Under the pieces are notes generated by a model. That model had not been told where the DNA came from. It worked only from the letters and a program-made list of their open reading frames with translations, and ran no database searches. Below, in pieces: positions 10,067 through 17,862 of a DNA stretch of 26,994 nucleotides; the stretch's first letter is position 1; each line of letters begins with the position of its first letter. Origin of the DNA: a virus. Position numbers and translations under genes: made by a program. Location: positions 1 through 26,994 of IMG/VR virus record IMGVR_UViG_3300017717_000057. The stretch is one strand, 5' to 3'.

Positions 10067-10653
10067 TAGCTTCTCCTAAAAGCACTAAATCTTGTTTGAG
10101 GTATAGTCCTTGTTGTTTGTTGTTGTGAGTCAATGTTTCTTGCTTTTAACATTGCTCGGTCTGCCATTGTAGACATCAACTGCATTAACTGAGCATCTCT
10201 AGCAATCGATGTAGCAAATGCAGAAGCTAAACCATACTCAAGAGCAATAGTAAAATAACTAGGAAAGTTCTCTTCTGTTGCTCGAAATGTAAAGTCAGCT
10301 ATTACAGTATCTTGTGTTGAAGTATCAGCATATACCATGTCACCATATATCTGATAATTTATCTGTCCATCATTCACAGTTACAGCATGAACTAGCAATG
10401 TATCTGATGGGAGTTGATATGCAAAATCATATCGACCAGTTGGAGCATCTGTCAATCTGTTAAGAACAGCTTGATTTGTTGCAAACCTCCAACGTGTATT
10501 CGATAAAGCACTACGGCAGATATCTTCATAGAGACTTCCAGCTACTAATGATTCTGTTGTACCATCAGTAAAAGAAGTTATCGGTTCAGCTCCTATCAAG
10601 ATAAGAGCACGACTCGAAATATCTATTGCACTATCTGCCGCAGTTGAAGTCAT
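10066..10653 (-). CDS. Tail tubular protein A (T7 gp11-like adaptor)
   Basis: A 195-aa protein of the gp11 family, matching the usual ~196 aa. Visible family features are an N-terminal ALILIGAEPITSFTDGT segment, a following R-ALSNTRWRFAT motif near residues 49-60, and YQLPSDTLLVHAV near residues 78-92. Gp11 forms the 12-mer adaptor joining the portal to the nozzle. It overlaps the stop of the small head gene and the start of the gp12-like gene, both as TAATG. Confidence 0.9.
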   Translation of the reverse strand: MTSTAADSAIDISSRALILIGAEPITSFTDGTTESLVAGSLYEDICRSALSNTRWRFATNQAVLNRLTDAPTGRYDFAYQLPSDTLLVHAVTVNDGQINYQIYGDMVYADTSTQDTVIADFTFRATEENFPSYFTIALEYGLASAFATSIARDAQLMQLMSTMADRAMLKARNIDSQQQTTRTIPQTRFSAFRRS

Positions 10654-10916
10654 TAGTCGCCGTCTGTTTCAACAATAGCTGTACCATTAGATACATCTAC
10701 TACAGTCCCAGTATTTGACAAAACAGTTACAAAGTTTGTCGTAGGAGTGTTTGTATCAGCAACAATTATAACATCTCTAATAGCAAGCATATTTGCGGCA
10801 CTATTAAAATACCCTTCAGTATTTATAGTTGCAATAGCATCTGTGGTTACATAACTCCACAGATTCATATTTGATGAACCAGCTAATCGAGATAATCCAC
10901 TAGCACTATAAGCCAT
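10653..10916 (-). CDS. Small conserved protein after capsid (head or decoration protein candidate)
   Basis: An 87-aa protein starting MAYSASGLSRLAGSSN, then a WSYVTTDAIATINTEGYF segment and a RDVIIVADTNTPT beta-strand. Proteins of this layout commonly lie between the major capsid and the tail tubular A gene in marine podoviruses and some siphoviruses. Their role is not established; head decoration or stabilisation is an inference from position. The gene follows the capsid gene by 14 nt carrying a GAGGTATTG-type ribosome site, and runs into the next gene by TAATG. Confidence 0.75.
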   Translation of the reverse strand: MAYSASGLSRLAGSSNMNLWSYVTTDAIATINTEGYFNSAANMLAIRDVIIVADTNTPTTNFVTVLSNTGTVVDVSNGTAIVETDGD

Positions 10917-10930
10917 TTCAATACCTCCTA

Positions 10931-11743
10931 TTAATTGTTATCTAAGACTTCATAGATACCATTGTCATCAATAACAACAGCACCCATTGACATCATAGAC
11001 GTTGCAAGATGTGACGCTCGTTCTGCAACATAGTTAAGTTCAGTTTGAACGTCAGAGTTTATACCAAGACCAACCGATGTTGTATGATATGCCATATTCT
11101 TTCCAGCTGTGATAGCCGCAGTTGAAAAAATTTGAAATCCAAGAAAAGACTTCATAGTCATACCACCAGCATATGGTAGATTCTGCTCACCCACAAAGTC
11201 AGATGATGCAAACTCAGTTATATTAAACAAGTCTGCAAAACCCTTTGGGTGCATTGCAAGGTATCTGCCACCATCCTCTGGGATGTTTGCAGTTCCAAAA
11301 GTTTCAAAGAGTGACAGTAAGTCAGCCTTCTCGATGGCACTACTTGCATCATGAATCTGAGTTGAGTTTGCACCAGCATCCATTGCTGTATACAAAATCT
11401 CATCAGTCTTACGACCAAGAGCCGCCGCCGCTGAAGTAGCAACTGCTTGTCTCTCATTGATATTTGTTTTTAGCTCATCCAACTTGTCGATGTATTCTGC
11501 GGCATAGAAGTCACTCATTGTCGCTTCAACAGTTGTATGGGCTAGTTCCATTGGAGTAACAAGACCATTTCTGGACTTAGTACTCGCACTACCAGTTCCA
11601 ATCTTCTGGAAACGTACTACGTTACCAGTCACATTGTTTGCCATTCGTACAGTATTTCTAAGTTTAGAACCCATACGCTGATAAGCAAGGTGAACTTCAG
11701 ATTCGAACTGCTTAATAAAGGCTGTGTCAATCGTATTAGCCAT
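10931..11743 (-). CDS. Major capsid protein (HK97-fold type)
   Basis: A 270-aa protein downstream of scaffold, with features of a phage major capsid. These are an N-terminal helix (IDTAFIKQFESEVHLAYQRM), a T-G-N-V-V-R-F-Q-K-I strand, a KLDELKTNINERQAVATSAA helix resembling the E-loop/spine region, and a central GGRYLAMHPKGFADL. It is shorter than T7 gp10A (about 345 aa), so it appears to belong to the short capsid family frequent in marine podoviruses. It is preceded by an 84-nt gap, the largest inside the late operon after the packaging genes, and by a GAGGTGCTAAT ribosome site 6 nt from ATG, which fits high expression. Confidence 0.85.
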   Translation of the reverse strand: MANTIDTAFIKQFESEVHLAYQRMGSKLRNTVRMANNVTGNVVRFQKIGTGSASTKSRNGLVTPMELAHTTVEATMSDFYAAEYIDKLDELKTNINERQAVATSAAAALGRKTDEILYTAMDAGANSTQIHDASSAIEKADLLSLFETFGTANIPEDGGRYLAMHPKGFADLFNITEFASSDFVGEQNLPYAGGMTMKSFLGFQIFSTAAITAGKNMAYHTTSVGLGINSDVQTELNYVAERASHLATSMMSMGAVVIDDNGIYEVLDNN

Positions 11744-11827
11744 ATTAGCACCTCATAAGTTAAGTTTCAGTTTACGCTTCCGATTGTCCTTTGCAATTTT
11801 CAACGAAGTTATCCATAAAGGGCTTCT
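11744..11827 (-). promoter_or_regulatory. 84-nt leader of the capsid gene (possible internal promoter)
   Basis: A short gap before the major capsid gene. On the minus strand a TTGCAA, 16 nt, TAAACT arrangement could be a weak sigma70-like promoter, and a GAGGTG ribosome site precedes the ATG. No terminator-like hairpin with a T-run is seen. Promoter assignment is weak and stands only on box resemblance and the need for high capsid output. Confidence 0.25.
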
Positions 11828-12442
11828 CTAATGCAGTACGGGTCTTTCACTTAATCTATTATTAGACTCAAATTTATTTAAATTGCAATAGAAAACTCGC
11901 ACAAACTCATGGTCATTGATAAAATATTGCTGATTTTCTACCTGAAACCCTATCCATCTTAGCCATCTGATAGTTTTTTCATGGTCAACTGGCACATAAT
12001 TTTCTACAATATCATACCCAATAGACAGAAAACTTAGAATAAGTTTGCTATGTTTGTAAAAAGATTTCCATATATTATCCACTTCATCTGTACCGAGAAA
12101 CCAAATCTTTCCAGTATGCATATACTTATCCATCGAAGTAATACCACACATAGCTATAGGCTTTCTCTTATGACAGATAGTAAAACCTCTTGAATCTTTT
12201 TCTTGGAAAGGTACATGGAGTGCAATCATTGGAGTCACACCAACCAATGCACACTCTCTGATATCAGGAAGACGCATATTATCGAGAATAATATCAACAT
12301 CAGATACAACACATGGTCGAAACTCAAGGTTGCCTCTTCTGATATATGTCAATACTTTATCGGTTTCTTTACTTTTTTTTTGGTCATCTGTTGTACATCT
12401 TCTTAAATCCTTCATCAACCATTTTGACAAAGGCTGGGTCAC
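11828..12442 (-). CDS. GNAT-fold virion-associated protein (T7 gp13 / DUF2833-like)
   Basis: An ORF of up to 204 aa between scaffold and capsid. The region from about residue 40 onward (LEFRPCVVSDVDIILDNMR, then an IAMCGITSMDKY strand and ENYVPVDHEKTIRWLRWIGF) has the layout of GNAT acetyltransferase-fold proteins. It resembles the T7 gp13/DUF2833 family carried by many podoviruses. The start is doubtful. The longest form begins with GTG at 12442 and overlaps scaffold by 59 nt with no Shine-Dalgarno; ATG at 12415 is also inside scaffold, also without one. An A9 run (12371-12379) lies just after the scaffold stop. Family call moderate; catalytic activity unknown. Confidence 0.65.
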   Translation of the reverse strand: MTQPLSKWLMKDLRRCTTDDQKKSKETDKVLTYIRRGNLEFRPCVVSDVDIILDNMRLPDIRECALVGVTPMIALHVPFQEKDSRGFTICHKRKPIAMCGITSMDKYMHTGKIWFLGTDEVDNIWKSFYKHSKLILSFLSIGYDIVENYVPVDHEKTIRWLRWIGFQVENQQYFINDHEFVRVFYCNLNKFESNNRLSERPVLH

Positions 12443-13094
12443 GTTGGTTTGGGCTAAAGTATCTGGGGTCTTGCATCATCTCCTTTAGCTTATCATCTGT
12501 AAGAACAGCTACTGGCTGACCAGTTCCTGATACTGGGTTCTCTTTCAGAGACTCCATCATAAATTCAACAACCTTTATACCTTCGGCTGTTGCACATAAG
12601 TCATCAATAGCTGGTCGTAACTCTTCTGGAAAGTTCATCTCAACAAAAGAACCAACTGCACTTACACGTTCTTCGGCATGGTCGCCTAGCTCTTCCATCT
12701 CATAATCAACATTGTAGCCATCATTGACAGCCTCATGAAACATCATAATGCCTTCTTCAAATTCTTTTTGACTAAATCCATTTTCATAGGAATGGTCAGC
12801 CCACCAGTTAAGGAGGTCATTATCTTTTGCCGCTTCGTCATCTATTACATCAGGTAAAACATAGTCACCAGCTTCTGCTGGTCTTTCTGAATATGCTTCT
12901 GCTTGTATCTCTTCCATGACAGCATTGCGTATTTCTTCTTCTTTCTGTCCAATCTTTGATTCAAGATTTGTATAGCTACTTGCTAAATCTTCAGGGCTAT
13001 TAAACTTTTCAGGAAGCCACTCAGGTCGAGCATCGGCATACTCTTGAGGAACTTCTATTGTTTGCTCTTGTGCTTCTGCTTGTTCTTCACTCAT
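12384..13094 (-). CDS. Capsid assembly scaffolding protein (T7 gp9-like)
   Basis: A 236-aa, very acidic protein between portal and capsid. The N-terminus is Glu/Gln-rich, followed by RPEWLPEKFNSPEDLASSY (about residues 23-41), the typical scaffold motif, then helix-rich acidic sequence. The C-terminus (DPAFVKMVDEGFKKMYNR) is a basic amphipathic helix, like the capsid-binding tail of scaffolding proteins. It overlaps the upstream 88-aa gene by 8 nt and ends in TGA just before a long A-run. Scaffold proteins guide procapsid assembly and then leave. Assignment is good from motif plus position. Confidence 0.85.
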   Translation of the reverse strand: MSEEQAEAQEQTIEVPQEYADARPEWLPEKFNSPEDLASSYTNLESKIGQKEEEIRNAVMEEIQAEAYSERPAEAGDYVLPDVIDDEAAKDNDLLNWWADHSYENGFSQKEFEEGIMMFHEAVNDGYNVDYEMEELGDHAEERVSAVGSFVEMNFPEELRPAIDDLCATAEGIKVVEFMMESLKENPVSGTGQPVAVLTDDKLKEMMQDPRYFSPNQRDPAFVKMVDEGFKKMYNR

Positions 13095-13353
13095 TTGATT
13101 TCACCTTATGTCCATGTTGTATACGTCTTTCAATTAAGCCAACAATATATCGCTGACCTTCTGCATGTCGAAGAGTATCATTAGTTACAGCCGAACCATG
13201 CACAGCTTCTATTGTTACACTTCTTAAATACTTAAGTATCTCTGCACCAGCTGGTGATGAAAACAGAGAAGCAAAAGTTAATGATATGTTTTGTTCATTA
13301 GATGTTGCTCTTGGAAACCCATCAAGACCAGAGATATTAGTTTGCTTGTTCAT
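13087..13353 (-). CDS. Small portal-linked protein (Bbp19-like)
   Basis: An 88-aa protein overlapping the end of the portal gene by 17 nt and the start of scaffold by 8 nt. It has the pattern F-x3-F-x2-PAGAEILKYLRSVT followed by a charged EGQRYIVGLIERRI helix. This is close to small Bbp19-type proteins found next to podovirus portal genes. Their molecular role is not established. Confidence that it is a real gene is high because of the nested overlaps; the family name is moderate. Confidence 0.7.
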   Translation of the reverse strand: MNKQTNISGLDGFPRATSNEQNISLTFASLFSSPAGAEILKYLRSVTIEAVHGSAVTNDTLRHAEGQRYIVGLIERRIQHGHKVKSNE

Positions 13354-14911
13354 CCATAGTTCCTTGTTGTGGCACTAAGCCTTGCTGTTGCATCATGCCT
13401 TGTTGTTGTTGAAGCTGTTGCGCCATAGCTACAATCTGTTTACGCTCCTCTAAATCTCTGAGAAGATAATCAGGGACTCCAAACTTCTTCGCTAAATACA
13501 CAGCAGTCTCTTCTGAGTTGATAAGGATATTAACTAACTCAGGCCCGAAACGCACCCCAACCATTTCTAAAAACCTATTGATTGATGTTATATCTTGATT
13601 TGATTGCGCTTGCGAAAGTGGTGAAACGGAACGGACTTTGATTTGTCTGCCGTTGATTGTTGGTATATTTATACGACCTTGCTTCTTCAATATGTAAACC
13701 ACACGCTGAAGAACTGGCTGTACCAACTCAGCTTGTAATCGACCAAACGCAGAACCAATACGTCTTGATAAATCTGCCATGCGTTCTGCTATCTCTGTTG
13801 CACTTGCTGGTGTTCTGTCAGGATTACCAAGCATATCATTATACAATGCTCTCTTAATATTAAGTCTCATATCAGAAAGAATAATGTTTGCTACATCAAA
13901 TGACCCAGCCGCTTTGACTGGCTGTAGTCCAGCAGAGTTTGGAGCTTTTGGAATAACTGTCCCAGGTACAAGATTAATTGTATCAGGATTTATTACACCA
14001 TCATCATCCATTTGATACACACCAGAGATTGCCATCTGTGCATTTTCTAGTATAAGTTCTATTGTCAGATTAGTAGTTTTAATCGCACTCAATGCGTTGA
14101 TAAGTGGACCTCGCCCATAGACCGCACCGGGGTCTTTACTCCAGCGAAAACATATAAATGGGTTACTGCCAGTACCTTTGTACTCTTCATACTTTAATAA
14201 ACACTTTGTGCTTATATCAAAAATAATACAGTAGTACGCATCCTCATTTGGCTTGGTGTAATTACGACAGATTATCTCAAGAACTTTTGTTCTTCCATCT
14301 GGAGTTGACATTATCTGATTAGCAAGCCGTGGATTTATTTTTGCTTTTGGATACAGTATTTTTATATCAGAATACCGAACATCCCTTTCCCTATATACAT
14401 GGTCAATCCTATCGTCAGGACCAACATCCAATACAACATGAGGTAAAGGCAGAGCTGTAAAATTAACAGGATTAATAGCATCGCCCTCCTCGACATGAAG
14501 TACACCAGTACCAAGTGCCAAGTCCATAAACGATTCATGCACCTCTTGACCAAAGTTTGAGTTCTGAATAACCTCAAAGACATATTCAGTAACCTCTTCG
14601 AGTTCGTTATTTACACCATCACGTTGTTCTTTAGGCACTTCGCTACCAGCAGTAAAGTCAGCCCAACGAGCAAAGTTAGGAACAAGACCAGCTTGTAATC
14701 TCGACGCAAACTCCTGTACTCCAACGACAGCAGTCTCATCAAAGATTTTATCATCTCTTCTATCGCCTATTGATTGTGTAGCGAATGTCTGACGCATAGG
14801 AAGTGCATACTCATAGCACTCATCAAATAAACTTTCCCATCGTTGTCTAACTGATTTTGCACTTTCATACTTTTTTAAGAATGAGTTTATTAGCTCTTCA
14901 TCAGATTTCAT
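13337..14911 (-). CDS. Portal protein (podovirus head-to-tail connector)
   Basis: A 524-aa head-tail connecting protein of the type described for T7-like and marine podoviruses (family PF12236-like). It begins with a helix (EELINSFLKKYESAKSVRQ) and a WESLFDECYEYALPMRQ segment near residues 25-41. Internal features include FASRLQAGLVPNFARWADF (about residues 72-90), a RWSKDPGAVYGRGP loop and GNPDRTPASATEIAERM in the stem/wing helices. The last 40 residues are a Gln/Met-rich tail (QQLQQQQGMMQQQG), probably disordered. The portal forms the 12-fold ring through which DNA is packaged and ejected. ATG overlaps the stop of the 97-aa gene (TAATG). Confidence 0.93.
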   Translation of the reverse strand: MKSDEELINSFLKKYESAKSVRQRWESLFDECYEYALPMRQTFATQSIGDRRDDKIFDETAVVGVQEFASRLQAGLVPNFARWADFTAGSEVPKEQRDGVNNELEEVTEYVFEVIQNSNFGQEVHESFMDLALGTGVLHVEEGDAINPVNFTALPLPHVVLDVGPDDRIDHVYRERDVRYSDIKILYPKAKINPRLANQIMSTPDGRTKVLEIICRNYTKPNEDAYYCIIFDISTKCLLKYEEYKGTGSNPFICFRWSKDPGAVYGRGPLINALSAIKTTNLTIELILENAQMAISGVYQMDDDGVINPDTINLVPGTVIPKAPNSAGLQPVKAAGSFDVANIILSDMRLNIKRALYNDMLGNPDRTPASATEIAERMADLSRRIGSAFGRLQAELVQPVLQRVVYILKKQGRINIPTINGRQIKVRSVSPLSQAQSNQDITSINRFLEMVGVRFGPELVNILINSEETAVYLAKKFGVPDYLLRDLEERKQIVAMAQQLQQQQGMMQQQGLVPQQGTMDEQAN

Positions 14912-15204
14912 TAGCCGTACATTCCCCCACCACTAAGTGGGCTTCTGAAACCAACGCCACCACGATTAGAAGTATACAAAGCTCTGCGACCTCTACTGCC
15001 TCTCATTACTGCTTGACCTTTTTTCTTCCCAGTCTCGTAAGTTAATGATGTTTTTATTGGTTGCTCTTGAGCAATAGTCTCTTCTTTCTCATCTTGCCTA
15101 CGCTCGATAGTTCTTTTTTTCTCTTCAGCTTCTTTTGCTTTCTGCTCTTCGTCTACAACTGGACTTGTTTTTTCTGGCTCTGAGCCACCACCACCGAAAC
15201 ACAT
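14911..15204 (-). CDS. Small Gly/Arg-rich protein between terminase and portal
   Basis: A 97-aa protein with three zones: an N-terminal MCFGGGGSEPEK, a highly charged middle coiled-coil-like region (residues ~20-55), and a C-terminal RGRRALYTSNRGGVGFRSP. The GRR-L-T-S-GG-GF tail recurs in proteins at this exact place in many marine phages. Function is unknown; a virion or neck-associated role is only a guess from position. A strong ribosome site (AAGGAG, 7 nt to ATG) precedes it and the stop overlaps the portal start. Confidence 0.75.
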   Translation of the reverse strand: MCFGGGGSEPEKTSPVVDEEQKAKEAEEKKRTIERRQDEKEETIAQEQPIKTSLTYETGKKKGQAVMRGSRGRRALYTSNRGGVGFRSPLSGGGMYG

Positions 15205-15215
15205 ATCATATCTCC

Positions 15216-16736
15216 TTATAATCTATTCCAGAAGGAACCACTTTTTCTAACATTAGCCGTTCTTTTAAAAATATCAAAGCCTTTTCTAGCGTTGAACGCT
15301 TTGACTGGTTTTTGACCAGCTATCAAACTACGTCCTTCACCAGCACCAAGCATCATATATTGCAACGCATCATGAATGTGAGAGTACATATTCTTATCAG
15401 GCTTATCATCATAACGCTCACCTGATACTTGCATACGTCTATAACAATAGCCACCTTGAAATCCTTTGAGTAATGTCTGGCAACGTCTATCAACTAAGAA
15501 CGCTGGCAATCCTTCAGACATCTTTGTTAACTGAGAAGCAACAGCTTCTAATCTTAAATCGACACTATTGCTAGGAGCTGGTACAGCTTTCAATCCAGCA
15601 CCTCTAAGGATTTGAAATGGAGTTGATTCATCTGTTTGCGCTCTGAAGTCACCAGCTGGGTCGCCATAAATATAAACATCTAGTCCACTAAATCGTGTAG
15701 CTATTTCTTGTCGGAGCAACTCAGCAAATCGCACAACACCCATATCAATAGCAACTATCTCAGCTTGCACCAGCCATCGACCTCGAACCTTTTGTCCAAA
15801 GACAGCAGAAGGAGTAAGACCAAAGTCAATGCCAACATACAATGGCACACCAATAGCAATAGGTATTTCTTCTTCAGCAAGATGTGTTTCAGTAACAAAG
15901 TCAGGATATACTGGCTTACCTTCCTGAATAAGACCCAATCTATTCATAACGTAGACATCTATCCAGTTCTTAGTCTTACCTCTAATGAGATTCGTATAGT
16001 ATGTGCCAAGAATATTTTTTTTATTTTCTGCGTCTTTATTCAGAGAATAAGAAGTTATTTCTTTTCTTTCATTAATATGTTCTTTCATAGCTGGAGGCTG
16101 TGCAAAGAACTTCCAGTTATCAGGCTTTACTAACATGGTAGCTTGTTCTCGAGGAATGTGGTCAGGTATGGGAACTTCTCCTGACATGATAGCCCACCAA
16201 TGGTCTTCCTCTGGTGCGTTAGTATCACAGATAACTCCAGACCAACTAGCACCACCTTCTCTCATACTTGGATATCGACCAACACGCATAGTACATGCAT
16301 CGATAATACTCTTCGGAATCTCTCTAGCTTCGTTCACCCATATACCAGTTAGTTCAAGAGAAAGAAGTTTCTTAACATCTTCTGGTCTGTCGAGAGCAAG
16401 AAAGATAACTTCAAGGTCTAAGTCATTAACAGTAATGTGATGAGTATAAGGAACTGACCACTTAAAGTTTCCCCAGTCTGATTCTGGAAACCAGTCTAAC
16501 CAAGTCTTAATAGTTGTAGTTCTTAACTGTGGATTTGTATTTCGTATGATAGCCCAGCGTGATTTACGAATCCCATCTTCATTTGGCTTCTGTTCTAATG
16601 CTCTTCGAAATACTTCAACACAGCATCCAACAGATTTACCAGAACCAACTGGGCCTCGGATACCACGAAAGAAACTTTCATCCTTCATAAAGTTTTTGAG
16701 AACATCACCATCAGGTTTGTACTTAAAGTCTGTCAC
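15216..16736 (-). CDS. terL: Terminase large subunit
   Basis: A 506-aa DNA-packaging ATPase/nuclease. The Walker A motif GPVGSGKS is at residues 28-35. A Walker-B-like strand GIWVNEARE with catalytic Glu lies near 131-139. A C-terminal RNase-H-like nuclease domain shows VGIDFGLTPSAVFGQ (about residue 300) and IYGDPAGDFR (about residue 350), whose Asp residues would bind metal. The protein powers DNA translocation through the portal and cuts the concatemer. The start codon appears to be GTG at 16736, 2 nt after the stop of the 78-aa gene. No ATG upstream is in frame without entering that gene, and the sequence just after GTG fits the terminase N-terminus. Confidence 0.95.
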   Translation of the reverse strand: MTDFKYKPDGDVLKNFMKDESFFRGIRGPVGSGKSVGCCVEVFRRALEQKPNEDGIRKSRWAIIRNTNPQLRTTTIKTWLDWFPESDWGNFKWSVPYTHHITVNDLDLEVIFLALDRPEDVKKLLSLELTGIWVNEAREIPKSIIDACTMRVGRYPSMREGGASWSGVICDTNAPEEDHWWAIMSGEVPIPDHIPREQATMLVKPDNWKFFAQPPAMKEHINERKEITSYSLNKDAENKKNILGTYYTNLIRGKTKNWIDVYVMNRLGLIQEGKPVYPDFVTETHLAEEEIPIAIGVPLYVGIDFGLTPSAVFGQKVRGRWLVQAEIVAIDMGVVRFAELLRQEIATRFSGLDVYIYGDPAGDFRAQTDESTPFQILRGAGLKAVPAPSNSVDLRLEAVASQLTKMSEGLPAFLVDRRCQTLLKGFQGGYCYRRMQVSGERYDDKPDKNMYSHIHDALQYMMLGAGEGRSLIAGQKPVKAFNARKGFDIFKRTANVRKSGSFWNRL

Positions 16737-16738
16737 AA

Positions 16739-16975
16739 TTAATCTTGTCTGCCTGACCTAATACGATACATGTAATCTGTATCGCCATACTGATTTTCAA
16801 ATCTATTCATATAATCATCAAAATCTTTTGGTTTCAAAACTCTTATTTCTTTTGAGCTTAATCCAAAATGTTCTTTTAGGATTCGCACATCACCCCTATC
16901 TAACTTTGCCATATCGATACCTTTGGCTTCTTTAGACATCTTTGGTTTCTTTTTATAAAGAGGTTCTTTTTTCAT
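16739..16975 (-). CDS. Small hypothetical protein directly before terL
   Basis: A 78-aa protein with a Lys-rich N-terminus (MKKEPLYKKKPKMSKEAKG), then KLDRGDVRILKEHFGLSSKEIRVLKPKDFDDYMNRFE, and a polar tail. The middle reads like a small helical, possibly HTH-like unit (VRILKEHFGLSSKEIRVL), but no known family is clear. TAATG overlap upstream and a 2-nt gap to terL. Its place before terL would fit a packaging accessory. The terminase small-subunit candidate is, however, the first gene of the operon. Confidence 0.65.
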   Translation of the reverse strand: MKKEPLYKKKPKMSKEAKGIDMAKLDRGDVRILKEHFGLSSKEIRVLKPKDFDDYMNRFENQYGDTDYMYRIRSGRQD

Positions 16976-17175
16976 TATACATCTCCTTGCTGTACGCCAG
17001 TTCTTACCATCGTCTCTGCGACTTCAGGTCCGATGTTCTCAATAATATTATCTAGCATTTTATTAGTGACGAAGGAAGCTCCATGTTTCTCATCAAAGTA
17101 TTGAAAGTGTATTTCCTTTACCACTCGACGAAGATATCTATGTTCTTCAGGCTTTAAGTTATTTATGAAGCTCAT
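16975..17175 (-). CDS. Small hypothetical protein
   Basis: A 66-aa helical protein. It contains LKPEEHRYLRRVVKEIHFQYF and a closing NIGPEVAETMVRTG segment; a GPEVAE-type ending recurs in short proteins placed before marine podovirus terminases. Coupled upstream by ATGA overlap and downstream by TAATG. Function unknown. Confidence 0.65.
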   Translation of the reverse strand: MSFINNLKPEEHRYLRRVVKEIHFQYFDEKHGASFVTNKMLDNIIENIGPEVAETMVRTGVQQGDV

Positions 17176-17414
17176 GCAAATTTCCTATAGAGTGCTGTCT
17201 TTTTTGCTATTTGCTTTGGTTGAGAAGAAAATTGTTTCCCTTTCTTCTTTGCTTTTCTTTTCTCTGCGGTGGTTCGTGCGTACTCTTCTGATGACAGAGC
17301 TTGTATTGCTTTCTTTGGTAGATACCTTTCCCCAGTCTCTGAAGACTTCTTTCCACTTTTCGTTTGCCAATCCTGTTCCCCCCAAGACTTTAGACTTCTT
17401 TGCGACTTCTTCAT
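17172..17414 (-). CDS. Small basic conserved phage protein (DUF5872-like)
   Basis: An 80-aa Lys/Arg-rich protein with the signature SLKSWGEQDWQTKSGKKSSE and TGERYLPKKAIQALSSEEYA, ending in KQIAKKTALYRKFA. This signature recurs widely in marine phages and giant viruses, usually as a DUF5872-type domain (name recalled, not searched). Function is unknown; nucleic-acid binding is suggested by charge. A second frame through the same bases is also open (17185-17430), but this frame carries the signature. TAATG overlap with the upstream gene fixes the start. Confidence 0.75.
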   Translation of the reverse strand: MKKSQRSLKSWGEQDWQTKSGKKSSETGERYLPKKAIQALSSEEYARTTAEKRKAKKKGKQFSSQPKQIAKKTALYRKFA

Positions 17415-17581
17415 TAGGTATAACCACCACCCTTTGATTTATAAGACTTAGCTAACAACTGTGCCTTTCGAGCAGACCACTTACCAGCCGCTGTACCTTG
17501 AACAGCTCTATTCTTTATAGAGTTAAATAAGGCTTTACGCATCTTTGGTTTGGTATAATTGCCAGCCGCGTTAACTGCCAT
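17414..17581 (-). CDS. Small conserved basic protein, WSARKAQ family (55 aa)
   Basis: A 55-aa ORF reading MAVNAAGNYTKPKMRKALF at the start and GKWSARKAQLLAKSYKSKGG near the end. The combination of YTKP-x-MRK near the start and W-SARKAQ-LAK-YK-GGGY at the end is a well-recurring small phage and viral protein type. It overlaps the preceding 38-aa ORF by 11 nt (start 17581) and its stop is shared with the next start (TAATG). Function unknown. Confidence 0.75.
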   Translation of the reverse strand: MAVNAAGNYTKPKMRKALFNSIKNRAVQGTAAGKWSARKAQLLAKSYKSKGGGYT

Positions 17582-17687
17582 TCATCTTCCCCTTGTCATA
17601 CAAAGGTTTCTTTTTCTTTTTAGCCTTTGTCTGCATAATCTTTTTCTTAAGGAAGTCAGGTAAAGTTTTTTGTTTGTCTGTTAACAT
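17571..17687 (-). CDS. Tiny Lys-rich protein (38 aa)
   Basis: A 38-aa ORF starting MLTDKQKTLPDFLKKKIMQT, followed by a Lys cluster and ending PLYDKGKMNGS. The LTxKQKxLPxxLKKxIM start is a pattern I recognise from very short proteins in marine phage late operons. It begins 1 nt after the stop of the 57-aa gene and overlaps the next ORF by 11 nt. Gene status is supported by its tight fit between neighbours; function unknown. Confidence 0.6.
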   Translation of the reverse strand: MLTDKQKTLPDFLKKKIMQTKAKKKKKPLYDKGKMNGS

Positions 17688-17688
17688 A

Positions 17689-17862
17689 TTACTTTCCTTT
17701 TATTAAAGACCAAAGAGGAGCTTTAATCATTGGCATATTCCTAATAATTTTTTTATCAGGTCGTGTGCTAAACTTCTTTTTACCTAAATAATCAAGAACG
17801 GCTTTATCCTTCTTAACATTAGGCATGTTCATAAACGGCATGTTTTTCATATATCCAGGCAT
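17689..17862 (-). CDS. Small Met/Lys-rich protein (57 aa)
   Basis: A 57-aa ORF whose start overlaps the stop of the 260-aa gene (TAATG). It begins MPGYMKNMPFMNMPNVKK, with a regular run of Met and Pro, and ends IRNMPMIKAPLWSLIKGK. No family recognised. The Met-rich start and basic character match the surrounding set of short genes. Confidence 0.6.
   Translation of the reverse strand: MPGYMKNMPFMNMPNVKKDKAVLDYLGKKKFSTRPDKKIIRNMPMIKAPLWSLIKGK

Noticed and set aside
17185-17430. 81-codon minus-strand frame overlapping the DUF5872-like gene
   Set aside because: The alternative frame carries the family signature and the coupled start; this one does not.
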